The notes: generated by a model from the sequence alone, not told the origin. Counted from the stretch's first letter, positions 26,954 through 36,316 are shown. The stretch: DNA of 64,000 bases from Lacrimispora sphenoides (GCF_900105215.1 NZ_FOIP01000002.1:1302001-1366000); one strand, 5' to 3'. Made by a program: numbers and translations.

Positions 26954-27081
26954 GCAGGCAGGCCGGTATCATCTCCACCTTGCACTTTTTATTCTTATTA
27001 GTTACAATTGAACTCTCCACTATAACACCAGACTTTTAAATGATGCTATTATGGTGGAATAGAATGGTGGTGATAGATTGA

Positions 27082-27849
27082 ATGAAAACTTACATGACAT
27101 CCGAAATTGCGCATAGTATAGGAATCCATCCCAATACGGTACGTCTTTATGAAGAACTTGAGCTTATACCCAAACCAGAGCGGAGGGCAAACGGTTATCG
27201 CATTTTTACAGATTTTCATATGGAGCAGATTAAGTTCGTAAGAATAGCACTAAAGGTTGAGGTTTTACAAAATGGATTGAGAAAACAGGCAATTACCATT
27301 ATTAAGACCTCTGCTACCGGAAGTTTTGACAAGGCGATTAATTTGACGGAACATTATTTGCAGCAGATAAAAAATGAGCAAAGTAATGCGGAGGAAGCCA
27401 TAGAGATCACTCAAAAGCTGTTATCAGGCAGCAGCCAGGATCAAGAATCTGGTGCAATGGTTTTAACCAGAAAAGAAACGGCCGATTATTTACAAATTTC
27501 AATGGAGGCTTTAAGAAATTGGGAAATGAATGGCCTGCTCACTATAAAACGAAAACAAAACGGCTACCGGGTTTATACGGATGAGGATATTCGGCGGCTC
27601 AAAATCATTCGTTCCCTGCGTTGTGGGAATTACTCCCTTTCGGCAATTTTACGAATGCTGAATACATTATCCCAAAATCCAAAAGCAGATATCCGGCAGG
27701 TGATTGATACACCGGATGAAAACGATGATATCATTTCCGTATGTGATAAGCTTCTCACTTCTTTGCAATTTGCGGAGGAAAATGCGAAAGTTATGCTGGC
27801 GCACCTTGAGAAGATGAAAGAACAATTTGAAATAAACCCTACACTTTGA
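27082..27849 (+). CDS. Double-MerR-domain transcriptional regulator
   Basis: The 255-residue protein contains two MerR helix-turn-helix domains in one chain: residues 3-70 (YMTSEIAHSIGIHPNTVRLYEELELI ... NGYRIFTDFHMEQIKFV) and about 127-195 (LTRKETADYLQISMEALRNWEMNGLL ... NGYRVYTDEDIRRLKII), joined and followed by helical, probably coiled-coil segments. MerR proteins normally have one such domain and dimerise. It precedes an ABC-2 export system, from which it is separated by a hairpin, and probably controls it. Confidence 0.88.
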   Translation: MKTYMTSEIAHSIGIHPNTVRLYEELELIPKPERRANGYRIFTDFHMEQIKFVRIALKVEVLQNGLRKQAITIIKTSATGSFDKAINLTEHYLQQIKNEQSNAEEAIEITQKLLSGSSQDQESGAMVLTRKETADYLQISMEALRNWEMNGLLTIKRKQNGYRVYTDEDIRRLKIIRSLRCGNYSLSAILRMLNTLSQNPKADIRQVIDTPDENDDIISVCDKLLTSLQFAEENAKVMLAHLEKMKEQFEINPTL

Positions 27850-27880
27850 CACCAGACTTTGCTCTGGTGTTATTCTTTTT
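27849..27880 (+). terminator. Hairpin between double-MerR gene and ABC exporter
   Basis: ACACCAGA (27849-27856) pairs with TCTGGTGT (27863-27870) around a 6-base loop, followed by TATTCTTTTT. It can terminate or attenuate transcription into the exporter genes. The left arm plus loop, ACACCAGACTTT, also occurs at 27025-27036 before the MerR gene, so the element may double as a protein-binding site. Confidence 0.65.
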
Positions 27881-27909
27881 GTGAAAAGAAAAAGGAGGGA
27901 TTTTATCAC

Positions 27910-28641
27910 ATGGAAACAACCATAGAAGTAAAAGGACTGTGCAAGTCTTACGCCCAAGTGAAAGCGATAGAGAATATTAATATCTCAATTTGCCGTGGGG
28001 AAGTATTTGGCTTGCTTGGAGCAAACGGTGCAGGTAAAAGCACCACAATTGAATGTATCCTGGGAACGAAAAAACAGGATAGCGGAACGGTATCCATTTT
28101 GGAATTGAATCCGCAAAAAGACAGGAAAAAACTTTTTGAGAGGGTCGGTGTTCAATTTCAGGAAGCCAATTATCAGGACAAAATCAAGGTAGATGAGCTT
28201 TGTGAAGTTACTGCTTCGCTTTACAAAAGCACCCTGGATTATGGTGTTCTACTGGAGCAGTTCGGGCTTTCGGAAAAGTCAAATAATCTGGTCAGTGAAC
28301 TTTCAGGAGGTCAGAAGCAACGGCTTTTTATCGTGCTTGCGCTGATTCCAGATCCAGAAGTCGTGTTTTTAGACGAGCTTACAACAGGATTGGATGCCAG
28401 GGCACGGCGGGAAGTGTGGAAGAGCCTTTCCCAGTTAAAAGAAAGAGGTATCACCATTTTGCTGACCTCTCATTTTATGGATGAGGTGGAAGCCCTTTGT
28501 GACAGGATTATGATTTTGAAGAACGGGAAGAGCATATTTTACGGTTCCATAAAAGAAGCGGTCACAGCAAGTCCTTATGAAAAGCTTGAGGATGCATATC
28601 TTTGGTACACAGACGGGGAGGGTGAATATGAAAACATTTAA
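27910..28641 (+). CDS. ABC-2 type exporter, ATP-binding protein
   Basis: The 243-residue protein is a single nucleotide-binding domain: Walker A GANGAGKST (about 38-46), signature LSGGQKQR, Walker B VVFLDELTTGLD (Leu in place of the usual Pro) and H-loop LLTSHFMDE. METTIEVKG at 27910 is the true start, with AAGGAGG upstream; the longer frame runs back through the hairpin. It overlaps the permease gene by 14 bases. Drug or peptide export is usual for such pairs. Confidence 0.92.
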   Translation: METTIEVKGLCKSYAQVKAIENINISICRGEVFGLLGANGAGKSTTIECILGTKKQDSGTVSILELNPQKDRKKLFERVGVQFQEANYQDKIKVDELCEVTASLYKSTLDYGVLLEQFGLSEKSNNLVSELSGGQKQRLFIVLALIPDPEVVFLDELTTGLDARARREVWKSLSQLKERGITILLTSHFMDEVEALCDRIMILKNGKSIFYGSIKEAVTASPYEKLEDAYLWYTDGEGEYENI

Positions 28642-29371
28642 AACGTTACTTAAAACAGAAGGAAAATTATCTCTTCGTGGGCTGGACATGTTTATTTTTG
28701 CTATTTGTATGCCGGTTGTCGTGGTTGTAATCTTAGGAGCAGTTTTTGGAGACAAACCCGCTTTTGATGGTGCAGAATATACGTTCCTGGAACAATCCTT
28801 TGGTGCGGTATCAGCCATTGCCATATGTGCCGGAGGCGTGATGGGGCTTCCCCTGGTTGTATCTGATTATCGAAGCAGAAAGATTTTAAAGCGGTTTAAG
28901 GTAACGCCCGCTGATCCTGCTCTTATCCTGGCGGTGCAGGTTGCTATTTACGCACTTTATTCGTTTGCATCCCTTATCCTGATATATACAACTGGAGCGC
29001 TATTTTTTGGATTTCAATTAAAAGGCTCGTGGCTTCCATTTCTAGGGGCATACTTGTTGGTCATGTTGTCCATGTTCAGCATTGGGATGCTGGTGGGCGG
29101 AATTGCACCGAACACGAAAATAGCCGGTGCCGCCGCCAGCCTGTTGTACTTTCCAATGCTTATTTTTTCAGGTGCCACTCTGCCTTACGAGGTGATGCCT
29201 GCTGCATTTCAAAAAGCTGCAGACCTCCTTCCGCTGACTCAGGGAATTAAACTTCTTAAGGCGGCCTCACTGGGGCTGCCAATGGATAGGGTTTTCATTC
29301 CGGTTATGGTGATGATCGCCATTGCGGTGATATGTATCAGTATTTCCTTACGCTTTTTCAAGTGGGAATGA
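28628..29371 (+). CDS. ABC-2 type exporter, permease
   Basis: The 247-residue membrane protein has six or so hydrophobic segments and the ABC-2 permease pattern, including MLVGGIAPNTKIAGAAASLLYFPMLIFSGATLP near residues 155-190 and DLLPLTQGIKLLKA after it, as in DrrB/NodJ-type exporters. It starts inside the end of the ATPase gene. Substrate unknown; the double-MerR regulator suggests a small-molecule inducer. Confidence 0.9.
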   Translation: MKTFKTLLKTEGKLSLRGLDMFIFAICMPVVVVVILGAVFGDKPAFDGAEYTFLEQSFGAVSAIAICAGGVMGLPLVVSDYRSRKILKRFKVTPADPALILAVQVAIYALYSFASLILIYTTGALFFGFQLKGSWLPFLGAYLLVMLSMFSIGMLVGGIAPNTKIAGAAASLLYFPMLIFSGATLPYEVMPAAFQKAADLLPLTQGIKLLKAASLGLPMDRVFIPVMVMIAIAVICISISLRFFKWE

Positions 29372-29507
29372 GAGATTGGATTAATCGGCCTGACAGAGCT
29401 TACCGCGTCTATAATTTATGGCCGCTTTTTATTTTTCACACTACTTCCTTCACCCGGACGAACATGATATAATGACAAAAGAATCGGGGCAAAGCAGGGG
29501 GTTAATC

Positions 29508-31115
29508 ATGTTAAAAGTATTGATAGCAGATGATGAAGAAAAGATCTGCCAGCTGATCGAGAAGCTGATCGATTGGCAAGCACTGGATATGAAGCTCAGC
29601 GGTGTGGCAAATAATGGGATCGAGGCGCTTGAAAAGATAGAAGCCCTTTCTCCTGATGTAGTGATTACAGATATCCGGATGCCGGGATATGACGGCCTGG
29701 ATCTGGTGAAAAAGACCCGGGAACTGAATGTAGGCGTGGAATTTGTGATCATCAGCGGATACCGCCATTTTGAATATGCCCAGACAGCGATCAAATATGG
29801 GGTCAGCGATTATTTGTTAAAACCAATCAAAAAACAGGAACTAACAGAAACTCTGGAAAAAATAAGAGTAAGGTATAATGAAAAAAGCGAGCAGCTGACC
29901 TACGAGGAGCGGGTCAGGCTGGCAAGGAAGAGTGACGCGGAGAGGCTGCGGACCACCTGGTTTTCCAATGTCTTGTACCGGGACCGAAGCGAACAGGACT
30001 GCTCCAGCCTGGAAGAAATCAATAAGCAGTATTATTATCAGTTAAAACAGGGGTGCTTTCAGATCGTTTGTGTCAAATTTGATGGAATTTCCATGCCTGA
30101 CGAGAAAAACCTGGAATTTCTGACAGAAAAGACAACTCAGATTGCAGAGCAGATGCTGAAAGGCCATGTATATGACTGGGAATTGTATGTGGAAAACAGC
30201 CATATTTATCTATTCCTGAATTATGGTGAGGAAAACAGGAAACTCATCCGCCGGCAATGCAAAAATATATTAAATGAGCTTGCTGTGCTGGAATCTATTC
30301 TGGAAGGGCTTCGAGTGACCATTGGGTTCGGAACAACTGTATGGAATATCGCCCAGCTAAGGAGTTCTCTCAAATCCGCCAGGTACTTAGTGGAGCAGCG
30401 CCTGGTGGCCGGAAACGGCAAACTCCTGGAGGGGGAGCTGCGCAGCTCTTTCCATCTGGCTTCAAGCCAGTGGTTCACTCAGTTTAACCAGAACATGAAC
30501 ACGGCTTTGGAAAGTCTGGACAGGCAGCAGGTGGGGGATTGCCTGATGAAACTGAAAGACGGGCTTTTGGAGCAGCCGGATATGACCGGGCATGAAATTC
30601 TGCAAATGTGCAGAGAGGTCTGCAATCTATATTTGTTTTTTATGAAAAATCATAAGATCGCCATTGAACAGAATTTTATGGAACGGTTTAATCAGGGTGT
30701 GGAATTTTGTTCTTCTGCAAGAGAGGTCCTTCGTTATCTCATAAAAGAGATTTCCGCTTCCTATGATAAGGCCGTGGCCGGAAAGATGCAGGAGAATAAC
30801 CGACCCATCCGAATCGCTAAAAAATACATCAGAGACCATTATAGGGAAGCCATTACCTTAGAAACAGTCAGTGAAGTCGCCGGATTCAATCCTACATATT
30901 TCAGTTCCCTGTTTAAGAAAGAGACAGGAAAGAACTTTTTGGAGTTTTTATCCGAGGTGCGTATGGAACAGGCGAAAGGCCTTCTAAAAGAAACAAATTT
31001 AAGTGTTGCTTCCATATGTGAGGAAGTGGGCTACAGCGATGTAAAGTATTTTACAAAGAACTTTACTAAATATTCCGGTTTAAAGCCAAACGAGTATCGG
31101 AAGCTTTATTCCTGA
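29508..31115 (+). CDS. YesN-type response regulator (receiver + AraC output)
   Basis: The 535-residue protein has an N-terminal receiver (1-120) with acidic residues DDEE at 8-11, phospho-acceptor Asp55 in VITDIRMPG and Lys in LLKPIKK, a long middle region, and an AraC-type DNA-binding domain at the end (about 430-533). MLKVLIADDEE at 29508 is the true start with CAGGGGG upstream; TATAAT at 29468-29473 is a likely -10. It is followed after 13 bases by its sensor kinase gene and lies before a sugar importer that it probably controls. Confidence 0.92.
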   Translation: MLKVLIADDEEKICQLIEKLIDWQALDMKLSGVANNGIEALEKIEALSPDVVITDIRMPGYDGLDLVKKTRELNVGVEFVIISGYRHFEYAQTAIKYGVSDYLLKPIKKQELTETLEKIRVRYNEKSEQLTYEERVRLARKSDAERLRTTWFSNVLYRDRSEQDCSSLEEINKQYYYQLKQGCFQIVCVKFDGISMPDEKNLEFLTEKTTQIAEQMLKGHVYDWELYVENSHIYLFLNYGEENRKLIRRQCKNILNELAVLESILEGLRVTIGFGTTVWNIAQLRSSLKSARYLVEQRLVAGNGKLLEGELRSSFHLASSQWFTQFNQNMNTALESLDRQQVGDCLMKLKDGLLEQPDMTGHEILQMCREVCNLYLFFMKNHKIAIEQNFMERFNQGVEFCSSAREVLRYLIKEISASYDKAVAGKMQENNRPIRIAKKYIRDHYREAITLETVSEVAGFNPTYFSSLFKKETGKNFLEFLSEVRMEQAKGLLKETNLSVASICEEVGYSDVKYFTKNFTKYSGLKPNEYRKLYS

Positions 31116-31128
31116 TGGGAGGCATATC

Positions 31129-32148
31129 ATGAAGGAAAAATTACGGTTTCTGTCCGTCAGAGTGATTCTTCTATTGGCAGGTATTTTGACCGGATTCATG
31201 CTTTTGCTTTGCTATGCCCTGTACTTAACCAGGGGTCAGCCGGAGCAAATTTGGCTTATAATGGCGGCTTCTGTTCTCTTGGTCCTGTTTTTTTACAACG
31301 GATATTATGGAATTTATAAGCCCATGCAGGAGACCAAACGGGTGGAACGGCAGTTTGCCTCTGGCAGTGTATTAAATGACTTATTAAAAATACGCTATCC
31401 CTACTGCCCGGAATCCGAGAAAGTAAATCAAAGGTTTTTTGAAATGCTTGGAACCAGGGAACTGATTAATGTTTCAAAAAAGCAGGCGGAATATCTTGCC
31501 CTGCAAAACCAGATCAACCCTCATTTTTTGTACAATACTCTGGAAGGAATACGGAGTGAGGCGCTGAGCCTAGGCGTGGACAGCATAGCGGAGATGACGG
31601 AGGCCCTTGCTACCTTTTTCCGCTATACTATTTCCAATGTAGACCATCTGGTAAACTTAGAGGATGAGCTTGCAAATATTGAAAACTACTATTATATCCA
31701 ACAGTTCCGCTTCGGTAAAAAATTACAGCTGAATATCCAGTATGCATGTTCAGAAGAGCTGGATGAAATGGAGATTCTGCAATACCGTCTGCCAAAGCTG
31801 ACTTTGCAGCCGGTTGTTGAAAATTCCATTTATCACGGGATTGAGCGGAAAATAGGAGAAGGGCATCTGATCATTAAAATTTCGGTGACGGATTCCCGGT
31901 TGATCATCAAGATATCAGATGACGGACTTGGGATGGAGGCCGAAAGGGTGAAGATGTTAAATGAAAAGCTTAAAAGCTTATCCTTAGACGACGTGAACCC
32001 TGATATAGACCGGAAAGGCGGCATAGCAATCCAGAATGTCAATAACAGAATTAAGCTGCTCTTTGGAGAGGAATATGGCATCCACGTCTACAGCCAGGTG
32101 GAGGCAGGGACGGATGTGGAGATATCCCTTCCTCTGGTAAAGGATTAA
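31129..32148 (+). CDS. YesM/LytS-type sensor histidine kinase
   Basis: The 339-residue kinase has two N-terminal membrane segments (about 10-30 and 42-58) with almost no extracellular loop, so it has no visible ligand-binding domain, unlike the kinase at 54507-56267. The phospho-acceptor is in the His-kinase motif QNQINPHFLYNTLEGIRSEAL, and the ATPase domain shows VVENSIYHG (N box), ISDDGLGM and GGIAIQNVNNRIKLLFG. It probably senses through a partner such as a binding protein. Its neighbour 20 bases downstream is the dead ATPase gene. Confidence 0.9.
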   Translation: MKEKLRFLSVRVILLLAGILTGFMLLLCYALYLTRGQPEQIWLIMAASVLLVLFFYNGYYGIYKPMQETKRVERQFASGSVLNDLLKIRYPYCPESEKVNQRFFEMLGTRELINVSKKQAEYLALQNQINPHFLYNTLEGIRSEALSLGVDSIAEMTEALATFFRYTISNVDHLVNLEDELANIENYYYIQQFRFGKKLQLNIQYACSEELDEMEILQYRLPKLTLQPVVENSIYHGIERKIGEGHLIIKISVTDSRLIIKISDDGLGMEAERVKMLNEKLKSLSLDDVNPDIDRKGGIAIQNVNNRIKLLFGEEYGIHVYSQVEAGTDVEISLPLVKD

Positions 32149-32168
32149 CAGGACAGAGAGGTGATGAG

Positions 32169-33614
32169 ATGAGAAAGGAAATTCTCCGGCTGAATCATGT
32201 TACCCTGGAGGAAAATGGAGAGCGTTATCTGGATAATCTGGATTTTTATATTCTCCAGGGAGAAATTATGGGGCTCATCATATCCGACGCAAAGGGCTGT
32301 TCCCAATTGATCCGCCTCATCTGTCATAACATTCCCATAAGCTTTGGCGGAGTGTACTATGAAGGAGACCGGGTAAATCATTATTCCCACGCGGACTTTA
32401 CTGACAACCGGGTTTATGTCATTGAGGAGAGGGGACGGCTTATAGACAGCCTGACCATATCTGATAACCTGTTTGTTATGCGGAAGGGATTTAAAAAGTA
32501 TATTATTAACAGCAGGGTGCTGGATCATCAGGTGGAGCTTTTGATGGCGGAGCTGGGGCTGTCCATTGATCCCAAACGCCGGGTTTCAACCTTAAGCGCC
32601 TTTGAGCGCTGTGTGACTGAGCTTTTAAAAGCCATTCTGGCTGGGTGCCGGTTCATTATCCTGGATAGGATCAGCAATTTCTTAAGCCAGATGGAACTAA
32701 AACAGTTTCAGGACATTATCAGAGAACAGGCAAAGCGGGGGACCGCATTCCTTTATATGGGAAACCATCATCAGGAGGTGTTCCAGATTGCGGACCGGGC
32801 GGCTCTATTTCATCAGGGAATCATATGGAAGGTATTTGAAAAAGAAGAAATGGTGGAAACGGCCCTTCAGCCTTACACCATATCGTTTGACTTATCCGGC
32901 AGCCAGATCCGGGAACCTAAGGAGGAGGCTGTTCTTAAATTAGATGGCGTACATTTGAATGGAAAAGAGCCAGTGGGTTTTTCTCTGCGAAAAGGGGAAT
33001 GTCTGATGATCCTGGATACGGATAACCAGACCTGGGAGCCTCTGGTGGAGGTTCTCTCCGGCAGCAGGGGAATCCGGGCCGGCAGGATTTACCTGGGAGA
33101 AAGGGCCTTTGCAGGAGAGGAGCCCACGGACTTTTTTAAGGAGGGGGTAGCTGTTATTCCTGATGACCCGGCAGAAACCTTCCTGTTTAGGGATATGAGC
33201 TATATGGAAAACCTGACGTTTCTTCTGGACCGGAAGGTGTTGTTCGGGAATTTAAAGCGCAGCCATCTTCGCAGTGTGCGGAAAGAATATATGAAAAAGG
33301 TGGGGCCCTGTATTGATGCTGGAAAGATTGACCGTTTAAGCCTGCGGGAAAGATACGGCCTTGCCTATTACCGGATCCATCTCCTTCACCCTAAGGTCGC
33401 TGTGTGCGTACAGCCGCTGGCAAAGGGGGACATGTACTTAAGGCGTTATGTGCTGGATCTGATCCAGGAGCTGAAAAACAGTGGGATTTCGGTACTCATT
33501 CTCACCAGCAACCTTGCCGACAACATGGATGTATCAGACCGGATGATAATTCTGCAGGATGGAAAGGTGGCAGCAGAATACGCGAAAGAGGAATTTTATA
33601 AAGTAGGCTGGTAA
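32169..33614 (+). CDS. Catalytically dead double-NBD ABC ATPase (RbsA-like pseudo-ATPase)
   Basis: The 481-residue protein keeps the length and two-domain layout of RbsA/MglA but lacks nearly all catalytic motifs. Where the first Walker A should be, residues 38-46 read ISDAKGCSQ (Lys to Cys); the signature is LSAFERC (142-148); Walker B is FIILDRISN with Asp kept and catalytic Glu replaced by Arg; the H-loop His is Asn (MGNHH, 198-201). In the second half Walker A is LDTDNQTWE (282-290) and Walker B is AVCVQPLAKGD. The frame is intact, so this is not simple decay. It follows the histidine kinase gene by 20 bases and ends at its own terminator, so it belongs to the sensing unit, not to the importer. 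A regulatory or sugar-transporter-docking role is inference. Confidence 0.8.
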   Translation: MRKEILRLNHVTLEENGERYLDNLDFYILQGEIMGLIISDAKGCSQLIRLICHNIPISFGGVYYEGDRVNHYSHADFTDNRVYVIEERGRLIDSLTISDNLFVMRKGFKKYIINSRVLDHQVELLMAELGLSIDPKRRVSTLSAFERCVTELLKAILAGCRFIILDRISNFLSQMELKQFQDIIREQAKRGTAFLYMGNHHQEVFQIADRAALFHQGIIWKVFEKEEMVETALQPYTISFDLSGSQIREPKEEAVLKLDGVHLNGKEPVGFSLRKGECLMILDTDNQTWEPLVEVLSGSRGIRAGRIYLGERAFAGEEPTDFFKEGVAVIPDDPAETFLFRDMSYMENLTFLLDRKVLFGNLKRSHLRSVRKEYMKKVGPCIDAGKIDRLSLRERYGLAYYRIHLLHPKVAVCVQPLAKGDMYLRRYVLDLIQELKNSGISVLILTSNLADNMDVSDRMIILQDGKVAAEYAKEEFYKVGW

Positions 33615-33625
33615 TGAATAGGATT

Positions 33626-33652
33626 AACAGGCGGTCTGGCTGCCTGTTTTTC
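33626..33652 (+). terminator. Terminator separating sensing unit from importer
   Basis: AACAGGC (33626-33632) pairs with GCCTGTT (33642-33648) and is followed by TTTTC. It follows the dead-ATPase stop by 12 bases. Confidence 0.75.
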
Positions 33653-33783
33653 ATTTCTGCAAAGGATTTGATTGCCAAAGAATACCCCCCTTAAACGGAA
33701 GAATCTCCCCTACTATCCATGGATTTCCGATGATATACTGTTTACAGAAGCTAGAATTTGAGAGAAATATGAGGGTGATAGGT

Positions 33784-35286
33784 ATGCAGGAAGATATTGT
33801 GCGGATGCAGAATATTATAAAGACATTCCCTGGTGTAAAAGCGCTTGACGATGTTTCGTTTTACTTAAAATCAGGAGAAGTTATGGCTTTGCTGGGCGAA
33901 AATGGTGCAGGAAAATCGACACTTGTTAAAATATTAAGCGGCGTCTATCCAAGGGATGGAGGAACCATCGAAGTTTTCGGCGACAATATCCGGGATATGA
34001 CCACACAGAAGGCAAAGGATCTTGGGATAGCGATCATCCATCAGGAACTGAACATGTGCCAGCATTTGACCGTAGCGGAAAACATTTTTCTGGGACGGGA
34101 ACGGACAAAGGGAATGATCCTTTCTGAAAAAGAAATGAACAAGGCGGCAGCCGAGATCTTAAGCCGAATGAATATAGAATTAGATCCAGAGGAACTGGTG
34201 GGCAATCTGGCAGTATCCAAGCAGCAGATGGTTGAGATCGCCAAGGCGCTTTCCATGAATGCCAGGGTCCTGATTATGGATGAGCCTACGTCAGCCCTGA
34301 CCTCAAAGGAAATCGCAGATCTGTTCACTATTATTAAAAAGTTAAAGACAGAAGGCTGCGGAATCGTATACATATCCCACCGACTGGAAGAACTGAAACA
34401 TATCGTGGATCGGGTCACCATCATGAGAGACGGAAGATTTATCACATCCATGGATTTTGATCAGAAGCGGATGGATGAGATCATTTCTCACATGGTCGGC
34501 CGTGAAATAAAACAGAAATTCCCACGGGTCTCCTGTCCAAAAGGGAAGAAGATTCTGGAGATCCGCAATTTGAATGCCGGACGGATGGTCCGCGACATCA
34601 ATCTGGAGCTGCATGAAGGCGAGATCGTGGGAATAGCCGGGTTAATGGGGGCGGGTAGGACAGAGACCACCAGAGCCATATTTGGAGCGGATCCAAAGGA
34701 ATCCGGGCAGATTTTCCTGGATGGAAAAGAGGTCATTATACATAATGTAGAAGATTCCATAAAAGCAGGCATCGTACTGGCTCCGGAAGACAGGAAAAAG
34801 GACGGCCTCTGTACCAAACTCAGCATACGGGATAACATCGCTCTTCCCAATCTGGATATGCTATGTGGAAAGCTGGGAATCGTCAACAGGAAAAAAGAGA
34901 GGGAAATGACGGATAAAACAGTGGTTTCCTTAAAAATCAAGCTGCCGAACGCAGAGGTAGATGCCGGAAGCTTATCTGGCGGTAACCAGCAAAAGGTGGT
35001 GGTGGGTAAATGGCTTGCAAGGAATTCACGGGTCGTGATTTTCGATGAGCCCACCAGGGGTATCGACGTGGCGGCTAAGGTAGAGATCTATAACCTGATG
35101 AACGAATTAAAACAAAAGGGGATTGGCGTTTTGTTCGTTTCATCGGAAATGCCGGAAGTCCTTGGCATCAGCGACCGGATTATTGTCATGTGTGACGGGA
35201 AAATTACAGGGGAAGTGATGACAGCTGAGGCGACACAGGATCTGATCCTCAAATATGCGACTCAGTTTGAAAGCAAGATCAGTTAA
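33784..35286 (+). CDS. Ribose-family ABC importer, ATP-binding protein (two NBDs)
   Basis: The 500-residue RbsA/MglA-type ATPase is intact: Walker A GENGAGKST, Walker B LIMDEPTSAL, H-loop YISHRLEE in the first domain; GLMGAGRTE, LSGGNQQK and VIFDEPTRGID in the second. The start is uncertain between ATG 33784 (GAGGGTG and AGG upstream) and ATG 33769; I use 33784. It begins the third ribose-type importer of the window, downstream of the two-component system and dead ATPase. The ligand is not known. Confidence 0.92.
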   Translation: MQEDIVRMQNIIKTFPGVKALDDVSFYLKSGEVMALLGENGAGKSTLVKILSGVYPRDGGTIEVFGDNIRDMTTQKAKDLGIAIIHQELNMCQHLTVAENIFLGRERTKGMILSEKEMNKAAAEILSRMNIELDPEELVGNLAVSKQQMVEIAKALSMNARVLIMDEPTSALTSKEIADLFTIIKKLKTEGCGIVYISHRLEELKHIVDRVTIMRDGRFITSMDFDQKRMDEIISHMVGREIKQKFPRVSCPKGKKILEIRNLNAGRMVRDINLELHEGEIVGIAGLMGAGRTETTRAIFGADPKESGQIFLDGKEVIIHNVEDSIKAGIVLAPEDRKKDGLCTKLSIRDNIALPNLDMLCGKLGIVNRKKEREMTDKTVVSLKIKLPNAEVDAGSLSGGNQQKVVVGKWLARNSRVVIFDEPTRGIDVAAKVEIYNLMNELKQKGIGVLFVSSEMPEVLGISDRIIVMCDGKITGEVMTAEATQDLILKYATQFESKIS

Positions 35287-35308
35287 GAAAAGGGCAAGGA
35301 GAGGTAAC

Positions 35309-36316
35309 ATGAATAGTAAAAGGCAGAGTTGGTATAAAAGGCTGTTCGCCGTTCGCGGGATGGGGCAGGTAGTCACCGTAAGTTTAGGACTTATCGTTAT
35401 GTGCGTTGTTTTTGGCATCATAAACCCTACATTCTTTTCCGGGAAAAATGTTGCGAATCTTTTGCGTCAGATTGCGCCGATCCTGCTAATCGGCATCGGA
35501 CAGTCCTATGTATTGATCACTGGCAATATTGATTTGTCCATTGGTTCTGTTGTCGGCATGAGCTGCATGATATCTGCGACCATGATGACAAAGGGCATGA
35601 ATCCATGGGTTGCGGTAATTCTTACCCTGTTGTGCTGTCTGATCGTAGGCGTTGTCAACGGCTTACTGGTAGCCAAGTGCAAGCTTCCGCCCTTTATTGC
35701 AACCTTAGGTACCATGACAATTGCCAGGGGCGTTGCTCAGATTGTCAATAATAACTACAATACCGATGCTATTGGAGACGGGGCAAGGGGATTTCGGGAT
35801 TTCTTTTATTATGGAAAGGTCGCGGGAGTGTATAATACAGTGATCATATCCATTGTTTTATGGCTGGTATTTAATTTCCTATTAAGCAAAACAAGAACCG
35901 GGCGGCACATTTATGCAATCGGAAGCAACATAGAGGCCTCCAAGCTATCCGGGGTAAATATTGTAGCCACCACTACTAAGGCTTATCTGGTCAGCTCTTT
36001 TTGCTCCTGCGTCGTAGGACTTGTGATCTGCGCAACAAGCGGCATGGGTACCATGGATGCGGGCAATGCCTATGAAATGTATGCTGTGGCGGCTTCCGTA
36101 ATCGGAGGAGTTTCTACACTAGGAGGCCAGGGAATTCTAATTGGTACGGTAATCGGAGCCTCCATCTGGGGCGTGCTCCAGAATGGACTTCAGTTTGCAG
36201 GCGCCCCGGTTGCAATCCGAAATATTGTCATCGGCGCCATTGTAGTGATCTCCGTATTGATTGATGTGATTGTACGAAGCGGAAAGCTGGGAAAGAAAAA
36301 TAAGATAGAACCATAA
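35309..36316 (+). CDS. Ribose-family ABC importer, permease
   Basis: The 335-residue membrane protein has the RbsC-type signature LITGNIDLSIGSVVGMSC, PPFIATLGTMTIARG and VAASVIGGVSTLGGQG. Start MNSKRQSW at 35309 has AAGGAGAGG upstream; the frame is open to 35255. It lies 22 bases after the ATPase gene. Confidence 0.92.
   Translation: MNSKRQSWYKRLFAVRGMGQVVTVSLGLIVMCVVFGIINPTFFSGKNVANLLRQIAPILLIGIGQSYVLITGNIDLSIGSVVGMSCMISATMMTKGMNPWVAVILTLLCCLIVGVVNGLLVAKCKLPPFIATLGTMTIARGVAQIVNNNYNTDAIGDGARGFRDFFYYGKVAGVYNTVIISIVLWLVFNFLLSKTRTGRHIYAIGSNIEASKLSGVNIVATTTKAYLVSSFCSCVVGLVICATSGMGTMDAGNAYEMYAVAASVIGGVSTLGGQGILIGTVIGASIWGVLQNGLQFAGAPVAIRNIVIGAIVVISVLIDVIVRSGKLGKKNKIEP

Noticed and set aside
32169..33614. 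Dead ATPase as an ordinary pseudogene
   Set aside because: The frame is uninterrupted over 481 codons with normal start and terminator; loss is limited to catalytic motifs, which is not how random decay looks.
34488..35054. Long open frame (188 codons) on the minus strand
   Set aside because: It lies entirely antisense to an intact RbsA-type ATPase, has no ribosome site, and its Ser/Pro/Phe-rich text is the usual shadow of that gene.
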